Below, piece after piece: positions 15,861 through 21,485 of a stretch of 21,485 bases of DNA (position 1 is its first letter; every line of letters starts with the position of its first letter). This DNA comes from JBBCJM01 sp037190175 (lineage in GTDB: Bacteria > Pseudomonadota > Alphaproteobacteria > Rhodobacterales > Rhodobacteraceae): NCBI GenBank assembly GCA_037190175.1, contig JBBCJM010000122.1, positions 1 to 21,485 on the forward strand, in the 5' to 3' direction. The position numbers and the translations under genes are program-made. The notes beneath the pieces were generated by a model. It did not search any database and was not told where the DNA came from. It saw only the letters and a list, made by a program, of their open reading frames with translations.

Positions 15861-16436
15861 ATGAGCGTTCCGGGGGTGGTGCTGGCCGGGGGGCTGGCCA
15901 CGCGGATGGGCGGGGACAAGGCCTTCGCGCCGCTGGGCGGCCGGCCGCTGCTGGCCCATGCGGTCGGGCGGCTGGGCCGCCAATGCGCGCCGCTGGCGAT
16001 CAGCTGGAACGGCGATCCGGCGCGGCTGGCGGGGTTCGGGCTGCCGGTGCTGGCGGATGGCGAGCCCGGGCGCCCGGGGCCGCTGGCCGGGGTGCTGGCG
16101 GCGATGGACTGGGGGTTCTCGCTGGGGGCGGAGAGGGTGGCGACCGTGGCCGGCGACACGCCGTTCCTGCCGGCCAATCTGGTGGCGCGGCTGGCCGCGG
16201 CGGGGGGCTTCGCGCTGGCCTCCGCCGGCAGGGTGCATCCGACCTGCGGCCTCTGGCCGGTGGGGCTGCGCGAGGCGTTGCGGGCCGACCTGCGGGCGGG
16301 GGTGCGGCGGGTGCGGGACTGGGCCTTTACCCGCGGGGCGGTGGCGGTGGAGTTCCCCGACCCCGACGCCTTCTTCAACGTCAACACCCCCGCCGACCTG
16401 GCCGAGGCCGCGCGGCGGCTGGAGGGCGGGGAATGA
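15861..16436 (+). CDS. mobA: Molybdenum cofactor guanylyltransferase
   Basis: Transfers GMP from GTP to molybdopterin to give the MGD cofactor of DMSO-reductase-family enzymes; cytoplasmic, 191 aa. The nucleotidyltransferase signature is LAGGLATRMGGDKA (8-21) with K20. GPLAGVLAAMDW (73-84) and VAGDTPFLP (96-104) with the metal-binding D99 follow, and NVNTPADL (173-180) closes the active site. All key family positions are present. It starts at ATG 15861 after a G-rich stretch and overlaps mobB by 4 nt (ATGA). MobA in one operon with MobB is a common arrangement. Confidence 0.95.
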   Translation: MSVPGVVLAGGLATRMGGDKAFAPLGGRPLLAHAVGRLGRQCAPLAISWNGDPARLAGFGLPVLADGEPGRPGPLAGVLAAMDWGFSLGAERVATVAGDTPFLPANLVARLAAAGGFALASAGRVHPTCGLWPVGLREALRADLRAGVRRVRDWAFTRGAVAVEFPDPDAFFNVNTPADLAEAARRLEGGE

Positions 16437-16915
16437 TCGTCTGGGGCATCGTGGGGTGGAAGAACGCCGGCAAGACCACGCTGGCCGAGCGGCTGGTGGC
16501 GCATTTCACCGCCGCGGGGCTGCGCGTCTCCACCGTCAAGCACAGCCATCATGCGGTGGAGGGCGAGCCCGGCACCGACAGCCACCGCCACCGGCTGGCC
16601 GGGGCGGGGCAGGCGATCCTGGCCTCGCCCCACCGCTGGGCGCTGGTGACCGAGCTGCACGGCGCGCCGGAACCGCCGCTGGGCGAGCTGCTGGCCCGGC
16701 TCGACCCCTGCGACCTGGTGCTGGTGGAAGGGTTCAAGGCCGCGCCGCACCCGAAGATCGAGGTGCACCGGCCGGGCGCGGGGCAGCCGCTGCTGGCGCC
16801 GGGCGATCCCTGGGTGCGGGCGGTGGCCTCGGACGGTCCGGTGGACGCAGGGGTGCCGGTCTTCGCCCGGGACGACGTCGCCGGGATCGCCGGCGTCATC
16901 CGGGCGGGATCGTGA
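16433..16915 (+). CDS. mobB: Molybdopterin-guanine dinucleotide biosynthesis adaptor protein
   Basis: GTP-binding P-loop protein, 160 aa, that assists MobA. The opening MIVWGIVGWKNAGKTTLAER carries the P-loop GWKNAGKTT (8-16). TVKHSHH and the later LVLVEGFKAAPHPKIEVHR are family hallmarks, the latter following Walker B. The ATG at 16433 overlaps the mobA stop; the open frame further upstream overlaps mobA and is not protein-like. Its stop overlaps the GTG start of the next gene (GTGA), so all three are likely translationally coupled. Confidence 0.95.
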   Translation: MIVWGIVGWKNAGKTTLAERLVAHFTAAGLRVSTVKHSHHAVEGEPGTDSHRHRLAGAGQAILASPHRWALVTELHGAPEPPLGELLARLDPCDLVLVEGFKAAPHPKIEVHRPGAGQPLLAPGDPWVRAVASDGPVDAGVPVFARDDVAGIAGVIRAGS

Positions 16916-17757
16916 GCTTTGCCCGGGTGATCGTGGTGGACTGGTCGGCGGCCGCAAGCCCCCGGCTGGGGGCGGATTCGATCTGGGTCGGCGAGGCGGC
17001 GCGGGCGCCCGTGAACCTGCCCACCCGGGCGGCGGCGGGGGTATATCTGGCGGGCCGGGTGGCCGAGGCGCTGGCGGCAGGCGAACGGCTGCTGATCGGC
17101 GCGGATTTCCCCTTCGCCTATCCCCGCGGCTTTGCCGAACGGCTGGCCGGAAAGCCCCGGGCGCTGGCGGTCTGGAGCTGGCTGGCGGCGCATCTGCGCG
17201 ACGACGCGGCGAATATGAACAATCGTTTCGAATTGGCCGCCGCGATCAACCGCCGCTTTCCCGGCATCGGCCCGTTCTGGGGCCGCCCGGCGCATCTGGC
17301 GCTGCCCGACCTGCCCGACCGGGGCAGCCTGCGGCAGGGCCACGGCCTGCCCGAACGGCGGCAGGTCGAGGCGCTGCTGCCCGGCACCCAGCCTTGCTGG
17401 AAGCTCTATACCACCGGCTCGGTCGGCAGCCAGGCCCTGACCGGCATCCCCGCCCTGCACCGCCTGCGGGCGGCGTTTCCCGGGCAGGTGGCGGTCTGGC
17501 CGTTCGAGCCCTGCGACGATGCTCCGGTGGTGCTGGCGGAGATCTTCCCCTCGATCCTTGCGCCGCAGGTGCGGCAGGCCGCGGGCTATCCCTGCAAGGA
17601 CGCCGCGCAGGTCGACCTGCTGGCCCGGGCGTTGTCCGCGGCCGATCTGACGCCCCTGCTGCACCCCGACCAGCCGGCCGGGTTGCTGGCCGAGGAGGGC
17701 TGGATCCTCGGCGCGGGATACCGGCAGGCACTGGCGGCCGCGCTCAATCCGAACTGA
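16912..17757 (+). CDS. Uncharacterised protein of the mob operon, RNase H-like features
   Basis: 281 aa, no signal peptide or membrane helix, so cytoplasmic. The start is GTG 16912, overlapping the mobB stop by 4 nt. I recall similar proteins next to mobB in Rhodobacteraceae carrying a vague molybdopterin-related annotation, but no function is known to me. The acidic residues are laid out as in an RNase H-like fold: a first strand RVIVVDWSAAA (D10), LLIGADFPFAYP (D65), VVLAEIFPS (E210) and a late helix KDAAQVDLLARAL (D230, D235). DUF429-type predicted nucleases have a comparable pattern. This is pattern inference only. It ends 3 nt from the convergent tusA-like stop. Confidence 0.8.
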   Translation: MSFARVIVVDWSAAASPRLGADSIWVGEAARAPVNLPTRAAAGVYLAGRVAEALAAGERLLIGADFPFAYPRGFAERLAGKPRALAVWSWLAAHLRDDAANMNNRFELAAAINRRFPGIGPFWGRPAHLALPDLPDRGSLRQGHGLPERRQVEALLPGTQPCWKLYTTGSVGSQALTGIPALHRLRAAFPGQVAVWPFEPCDDAPVVLAEIFPSILAPQVRQAAGYPCKDAAQVDLLARALSAADLTPLLHPDQPAGLLAEEGWILGAGYRQALAAALNPN

Positions 17758-17760
17758 CGT

Positions 17761-17991
17761 TCACGATCCCCGGCGGATCAGCCAGACATGGCCCTTTTCC
17801 CCCGCCGTGCCCGACAGCAGCTCGTGCCCCGCCTCGCGGCAGAAATGCGGCATGTCGATCACCGCCGCCGGGTCGGTCGACAGCACCCGCAGCACCTGCC
17901 CCGGCGCCATCGCCAGAAGCCGCTTGCGCGCCCGCAGCACCGGCAGCGGGCACAGCAGGCCGCGTGCATCCACCTCGGCGTCCCAGCTCAT
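17761..17991 (-). CDS. TusA-like sulfurtransferase
   Basis: Small sulfur carrier of the SirA/TusA/YeeD family, 76 aa. It has the diagnostic DARGLLCPLPVLRARK with the persulfide-carrying Cys14 in the CPxP motif, then the usual two-layer fold ending in GHVWLIRR. TusA-family proteins relay sulfur to tRNA thiolation, molybdenum cofactor or other pathways; the partner here is unknown. The ATG at 17991 overlaps the stop of the sugar transferase gene (ATGA). It is the last gene of the minus-strand chain and faces the mob operon, which is of interest because some TusA proteins serve molybdoenzyme maturation. Confidence 0.88.
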   Translation of the reverse strand: MSWDAEVDARGLLCPLPVLRARKRLLAMAPGQVLRVLSTDPAAVIDMPHFCREAGHELLSGTAGEKGHVWLIRRGS

Positions 17992-18602
17992 CGCCACCGC
18001 CTCAGCGCCGGGACGGCGGTCTGCGCCATCAGCCACAGGTCCCAGCACAGCGTCCGGCGGCGCTGGTAGATGAGGTCCAGCCGGGCCTTGCGGGGCACGC
18101 AGAGCCGGGCATAGACCGCATCCGTCTCCTCCGCCGTGCGGCAGCGGGCCAGCAGCCGCTCCTCACGGCCATGGAAACGCAGGGTGGCAAGGCCGGTGAT
18201 CCCGGGGCGCGAGCGCAGCACGCGGGCGTAGAGCTCGGGGAACCGCTCCACATATTGCCGCAGCGGCGGGCGGGGGCCGACGAAGCTCATCTCGCCGCGG
18301 ATCACGTTCCACAGCTGCGGCACCTCGTCCAGCCGGGTGCGGCGCAGGAAACGGCCGGCGGGGGTGATCCGGTCGCGCTTGTCGGCGCCGGTGACCCCGC
18401 TGTCGCCCGCCGCCGGGCGCATGGTGCGCAGCTTCCACAGCCGGAAGGGCCGGCCCGGTGCGAACATCCGTTCGGAAACGTGGAACAGCGGCCGACCCTC
18501 CACCGCCCGGAGCCACAGCAGCAGAGCCGCGAAGGGGACCGCCAGCAGCCCGCCCAGCAGCAGGGCCAGCGCCAGATCCAGCGCGCGCTTGGCCGGGGTC
18601 AT
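17988..18602 (-). CDS. Sugar-phosphate transferase (bacterial sugar transferase family, PglC/WcaJ-type)
   Basis: Membrane-anchored phosphoglycosyl transferase, 204 aa, the short single-helix form. It transfers a sugar phosphate from a UDP-sugar to undecaprenyl phosphate to start a surface glycan. One hydrophobic segment covers about residues 9-31. PLFHVSERM and RLWKLRTM follow, then RFLRRTRLDEVPQLWNVIRG with the catalytic Asp-Glu (D92, E93), MSFVGPRPPL (105-114) and RPGITGLA (132-139). All family motifs are present. The ATG at 18602 overlaps the upstream SDR stop. No other glycan gene is visible except that SDR. Confidence 0.93.
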   Translation of the reverse strand: MTPAKRALDLALALLLGGLLAVPFAALLLWLRAVEGRPLFHVSERMFAPGRPFRLWKLRTMRPAAGDSGVTGADKRDRITPAGRFLRRTRLDEVPQLWNVIRGEMSFVGPRPPLRQYVERFPELYARVLRSRPGITGLATLRFHGREERLLARCRTAEETDAVYARLCVPRKARLDLIYQRRRTLCWDLWLMAQTAVPALRRWR

Positions 18603-19450
18603 GTCGCGCCGGGGGGCAGGCTGCGCCACTCCTGCACCATGCCGGCGGGGGAGGAGGCCACCGGCGACATCCGCACCAGCCCCTGCAGGGCCGTGGTGTC
18701 CAGCGTCACCGCGCCGATGGCCTGCGGCGCCGGCGGACCCCAGGACCACTCCATCCCCGCCGCATCCAGCAGATCCGCCATCGCCACCGGCCGGGGCGCG
18801 GCGAGGTTCAGCACCTGCGGCAGCGCCTCGCCCGCCGCGGCCCGCACCGCCAGCCCGGCCAGCGTGGTGGCCAGCACCTGCGGCCCGATATAGGAGCGGA
18901 CCGGGCCCCGCGCGTAGCCCGGCACCGGGTCCAGCACCACCGGCCCGGCCTGCCGCCGCCGGCCCAGCAGCGCGTCGAGCCCCGCGATATTGCCGATGCG
19001 CAGCAGCGTCAGCCCGGGCCCGCCCGGGTTCCGCGCCGCCCAGTCCAGCGCCGCGCGCTCCATCGCCAGCTTCTCGCGGCCATAGTCGGACGGAGGCTCG
19101 GTCGGCGCGTCTTCCGCCAGCCCCTCGCCCGGGGCATAGACCGCGGCGGAGGAGGCCAGGAACACATGCCGCCCGCCCTGATCCGCCGCCGCCTGCAAGG
19201 CCGCCAGCGCCAGTTCGGCGTTCACCCCGGGCTCGACCCGCCCCCCCGCCAGGCACAGCACCACGCCCGAGGCCGCGACCTCGGGGCAGTCGTGGGCCAG
19301 GATGTCCCAGCCCAGCGCCTCGCGGCTGGTCACTCGGGCCTGCCAGAGCGGCATCAGGCCCCCCCGCATCAGCACCGGCCAGAGCGCCCGCAGCACCCGG
19401 CCGATCGCGCCGGTGGAGCCCAGCACCAGAAGGGGGGTCGCCCGGCTCAC
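18599..19450 (-). CDS. NAD(P)-dependent epimerase/dehydratase-like SDR protein
   Basis: Extended SDR protein, 283 aa, probably acting on a nucleotide sugar. The dinucleotide-binding loop is GSTGAIG (11-17). The catalytic set is Ser in FLASSAAVYAP (98-107) and YGREK (Y123, K127). The start is GTG 19450, which overlaps the marR stop (GTGA). The frame is open further upstream, but that sequence lies within marR. It is coupled to the sugar transferase, so it may make or reduce the UDP-sugar which that enzyme uses. It is shorter than typical UDP-glucose 4-epimerases (about 330 aa), and the exact reaction is not predictable. Confidence 0.88.
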   Translation of the reverse strand: MSRATPLLVLGSTGAIGRVLRALWPVLMRGGLMPLWQARVTSREALGWDILAHDCPEVAASGVVLCLAGGRVEPGVNAELALAALQAAADQGGRHVFLASSAAVYAPGEGLAEDAPTEPPSDYGREKLAMERAALDWAARNPGGPGLTLLRIGNIAGLDALLGRRRQAGPVVLDPVPGYARGPVRSYIGPQVLATTLAGLAVRAAAGEALPQVLNLAAPRPVAMADLLDAAGMEWSWGPPAPQAIGAVTLDTTALQGLVRMSPVASSPAGMVQEWRSLPPGAT

Positions 19451-19890
19451 TCCTGCCCCTCCAGCCGGGTGCGCAGTTCGCGCAGCACCGGCAGGGCGGC
19501 GCGCACCCGGTCGGCGCCCAGATCGGCCACCAGCTCGGCGATCAGCGGCGCCACCGCCTGCACAGCGGCATCCCGCGCCGCCCGCCCGGCGGGCGAGATC
19601 GCCACGAACTTCTGCCGCGCGTCGTCCCAGTCGGGGCGGATGTGGATGTGGCCGGCCCATTCCAGCCGCGACAAGGTGTTGGTCATCGCGCCGCGGGTGA
19701 CGTGGAAGCTGCGGGCGAGTTGCGCCGGCGTGCGCTCCTCCCCCAGCCGGGCCAGATGGTTGAGCACCCCGAACTGCGACAGCTCCATCCCCCGCGGCAG
19801 CACCTTGGAGATGCGGGTGCGGGCCAGCTGGTCGGCCATGAACAGCTCGCCGAACAGCGCCACCGCCAGATCCTCGGTCGCATCGGCCAT
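19447..19890 (-). CDS. MarR family transcriptional regulator
   Basis: Winged helix-turn-helix dimeric regulator, 147 aa, a typical length. LSQFGVLNHLARLGEERTPA leads into the recognition region LARSFHVTRGAMTNTLSRLE, followed by the wing AGHIHIRPDWDDARQKFVAISP. Helices at both ends form the dimer interface. Its ATG overlaps the stop of the amidase gene by one base (TGATG), and its stop overlaps the SDR start. The ligand and the target operator are unknown; I saw no obvious inverted-repeat operator in the chain, partly because the genes leave no spacers. Confidence 0.92.
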   Translation of the reverse strand: MADATEDLAVALFGELFMADQLARTRISKVLPRGMELSQFGVLNHLARLGEERTPAQLARSFHVTRGAMTNTLSRLEWAGHIHIRPDWDDARQKFVAISPAGRAARDAAVQAVAPLIAELVADLGADRVRAALPVLRELRTRLEGQE

Positions 19891-20726
19891 CAGGGGCCTC
19901 CGAACGGACGGTCGTGGGTGAGCGAGGGCACCCGGCCGCGGGCCTGCTCCACCTGGTCGAGGTCGAGGTCGACGAAGGTCACCCCCGGCTCGGTCCCCGC
20001 ATCGGCCAGGATCTCGCCCCAGGGCGCGATGGCCAGGGAATGGCCGTGGGTTCGCCGGCCCTTGCCGTTGCCCGCGGGCTCGGGGTGGTGGCCGGTCTGC
20101 GCCGGGGCCAGCACGAAGCAGCCGGTCTCGATGGCCCGGGCGCGCAGCAGGACCTCCCAATGCGCCGCCCCGGTCAGGTGGTTGAAGGCGGCGGGCACGG
20201 TGAGGATCTGCGCGCCGGCCTGGGCCAGCCGGCGGTAGAGATGCGGAAAGCGCACGTCATAGCAGACGGTCAGGCCGATCCGGGCGAAGGGGGTGTCGGC
20301 GATGACCGCGCGGTCGCCGGGGCGATAGGCGGCGGATTCGCGGTAGACCTCGGTCTCGGTCACCTGCACGTCGAACATGTGGATCTTGTCATAACGCGCG
20401 GCGATGGCTCCGGCGGGGTCGACCAGGAAGCTGCGGTTGGCGAAGCGGCCGTCCGGGTCGCCCGACTGCACCCCAAGGGAGCCGATCAGCAGCCAGATGC
20501 CCGCCCGCGCCGCCTCCTCCCGCAGCGCGGCCAGCGTCGGGTCTTCCCCCTCCGGCCTCAGGGTGGCGGTCTGGTAGGCGCGGCTGGAGGACAAGAGGTT
20601 GGTGCATTCCGGGGTCAGCACGAAGCCCGCGCCGCCCGCCGCCGCCTGCCGGATCGCCTGCACCGTGACCGGCAGGTTGGCCTGCGGATCGTCCGAGACG
20701 TTCAGCTGGCAGAGCGCGGCGCGCAT
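19890..20726 (-). CDS. Carbon-nitrogen hydrolase, Nit1-type (probable deaminated glutathione amidase)
   Basis: Nitrilase-superfamily amidase, 278 aa. The catalytic triad is Glu40 (LTPECTN), Lys114 (YDKIHMFDV) and Cys155 (TVCYDVRFPHLYR). The stretch LTGAAHWEVLLRARAIETGC and the late HGHSLAIAPWGEIL match the Nit1/NIT2-like group, which hydrolyses deaminated glutathione or omega-amides. It is coupled to the glutaredoxin gene (TGATG overlap), which fits a glutathione-repair role. The start at 20726 is the conserved MRAALCQLNV; the open frame upstream overlaps grxC. Assignment to one substrate is inference. Confidence 0.9.
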   Translation of the reverse strand: MRAALCQLNVSDDPQANLPVTVQAIRQAAAGGAGFVLTPECTNLLSSSRAYQTATLRPEGEDPTLAALREEAARAGIWLLIGSLGVQSGDPDGRFANRSFLVDPAGAIAARYDKIHMFDVQVTETEVYRESAAYRPGDRAVIADTPFARIGLTVCYDVRFPHLYRRLAQAGAQILTVPAAFNHLTGAAHWEVLLRARAIETGCFVLAPAQTGHHPEPAGNGKGRRTHGHSLAIAPWGEILADAGTEPGVTFVDLDLDQVEQARGRVPSLTHDRPFGGP

Positions 20727-20983
20727 CACTCGGCCAGCATCGGGTCGAGCTTGCCCGCGCGCTCCAGCGCGTGCAGGTCGTCGCTGCCGCCCACATGCCG
20801 CCCACCGATGAAGATCTGCGGCACGGTGCGCCGGCCATTCGCCCGCTGGATCATGGCGGCGCGCAGGGCGGGATCGCCGCTCACGTCGATCTCGGCATAG
20901 GCCACGCCCTTGTTGGCCAGCAGCCGCTTGGCCGCATGGCAATAGCCGCAGAACGGCGTGGTGTAGATCTCGACCGGCTTCAT
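20726..20983 (-). CDS. grxC: Glutaredoxin 3
   Basis: Small glutathione-dependent disulfide reductase, 85 aa, cytoplasmic. MKPVEIYTTPFCGYCHAAKR holds the redox pair CGYC (11-14), a variant of CPYC. RTVPQIFIGGRHVGGSDDL holds the cis-proline and the GG..D glutathione-binding motif. The ATG at 20983 has AGGGGA 6 nt upstream; an earlier in-frame start would overlap comF and adds no conserved sequence. It lies between comF and the Nit-type amidase, with only 25 nt to comF. Confidence 0.95.
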   Translation of the reverse strand: MKPVEIYTTPFCGYCHAAKRLLANKGVAYAEIDVSGDPALRAAMIQRANGRRTVPQIFIGGRHVGGSDDLHALERAGKLDPMLAE

Positions 20984-21008
20984 GGCAGTCCCCTGGTAAC
21001 GGCAGGGA

Positions 21009-21485
21009 CTATATGGGGGTTTCGGAATCCTTCGCAACGCGGGCCATCACCAGCACCGACACATCGCTGGCCCCGGCCGCCAGACAGGCCCCGGCCGCCG
21101 CCGCCAGCGTGGCGCCCGAGGTCATCACGTCGTCCACCAGCAGCACCGGCCGGCCCCTCGCCCGGGCCGCGCGGCGGGGATGCGGGCGGATCGCACCCTC
21201 CACATTGGCGAATCGCGCCTCGCGCCCCTTGCCGTCCTGCGAGGGCGTGCGGCGGGCGCGGACCAGCAGGTCGGGGCAATGGTCGAGCCCCGCCTGCCGG
21301 GCCCCCTGCGCGGAGAGCAGCGCCGACTGGTTGAAGCGCCGGCGGACCAGCCGCCACCAGTGCAGCGGCACCGGGGCCACCAGCATCCCGGGCCGGATCA
21401 GCCCCGCGCCCGCCCGCAGCATCCAGCGCGCGGCGGGCGCGGCAATGTCGTGCCGGTCGCCGTGCTTCAGCGCCAGCACGGCGGC
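21009..21485 (-). CDS. comF: ComF family phosphoribosyltransferase-like protein (partial)
   Basis: Only the C-terminal 158 codons lie in the window; the frame is open to the right edge, and the N-terminal zinc-finger part is missing. The visible part begins AAVLALKHGDRHDIA, then has VAPVPLHWWRLVRRRFNQS, and the PRPP-type loop VLLVDDVMTSGATL, all typical of ComF. Family members are linked to DNA uptake in competent bacteria and to DNA repair; the biochemical reaction is not firmly known. It ends TAG at 21009. It is the first gene in view of the seven-gene minus-strand chain. Confidence 0.92.
   Translation of the reverse strand, partial: AAVLALKHGDRHDIAAPAARWMLRAGAGLIRPGMLVAPVPLHWWRLVRRRFNQSALLSAQGARQAGLDHCPDLLVRARRTPSQDGKGREARFANVEGAIRPHPRRAARARGRPVLLVDDVMTSGATLAAAAGACLAAGASDVSVLVMARVAKDSETPI

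Noticed and set aside
14245..15864. Plus-strand open frame of 539 codons opposite amn
   Set aside because: The composition is typical of an antisense shadow (His/Gln/Arg/Gly), and the minus strand encodes a full-length AMP nucleosidase.
17765..17779. GATCC/GGATC mini-stem as the terminator of the mob operon
   Set aside because: Only 5 bp, no T-run, and inside the last codons of the TusA-like gene; not distinguishable from chance.
18603..19256. Extended sugar transferase with an extra N-terminal domain
   Set aside because: The upstream frame overlaps the SDR gene and has no recognisable domain; the start at 18602 gives a complete family-length protein and an ATGA overlap.

Overview
The window is a very G+C-rich, densely packed stretch of alphaproteobacterial chromosome, most likely from the Rhodobacteraceae (Rhodobacter/Paracoccus-type). 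This rests on the sequence style, the short HU protein starting MTTKPMTK, the gene content and two kinds of intergenic palindrome that I recognise from that family. No database search was possible. I see no tRNA, rRNA, CRISPR array, prophage or insertion sequence. It reads mostly as core or house-keeping genome, with 22 protein genes, one of them cut by the right edge.

Layout. (1) 1-116: intergenic DNA with a long A+T-richer hairpin, followed by 117-7092, a plus-strand operon: two permeases and two ATPases of a branched-chain-amino-acid-type (HAAT) ABC importer (livH, livM, livG, livF), then the two subunits of a hydantoinase/oxoprolinase-type amidohydrolase (hyuA, hyuB). The first five genes overlap one another. 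The substrate-binding protein is not in the window and probably lies just to the left. (2) 7107-10443: a promoter, a TPP riboswitch and the overlapping thiamine importer genes thiB, thiP, thiQ. (3) 10493-12536: aroC (chorismate synthase) and an AEC-family permease. (4) 12604-15792, minus strand: amn (AMP nucleosidase), an HU-type DNA-binding protein, a VOC-fold protein and an EamA/DMT exporter. (5) 15861-17757, plus strand: mobA, mobB and a third overlapping gene of unknown function that looks RNase-H-like. (6) 17761-21485, minus strand: a chain of seven tightly coupled genes read right to left: comF (partial), grxC, a Nit-type amidase, a MarR regulator, an SDR/epimerase, a sugar-phosphate transferase and a TusA-like sulfurtransferase.

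How it works together. The left operon plausibly imports an amide, lactam or hydantoin-like compound and opens its ring with ATP. The thi operon is a self-contained TPP-controlled salvage uptake unit. The riboswitch appears to act on translation, because an anti-Shine-Dalgarno stretch lies between the aptamer and thiB. The mob operon makes the guanine-dinucleotide form of molybdenum cofactor. The right-hand chain mixes thiol/glutathione functions with a small glycan-initiation pair.

Most notable for a second look: the hairpin in front of livH, the dispersed palindrome family (5348-5408 and 12541-12598), the thiB expression platform, the unknown third mob-operon gene, and the oddly mixed seven-gene chain. 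I did not find a convincing entirely new multi-gene system.
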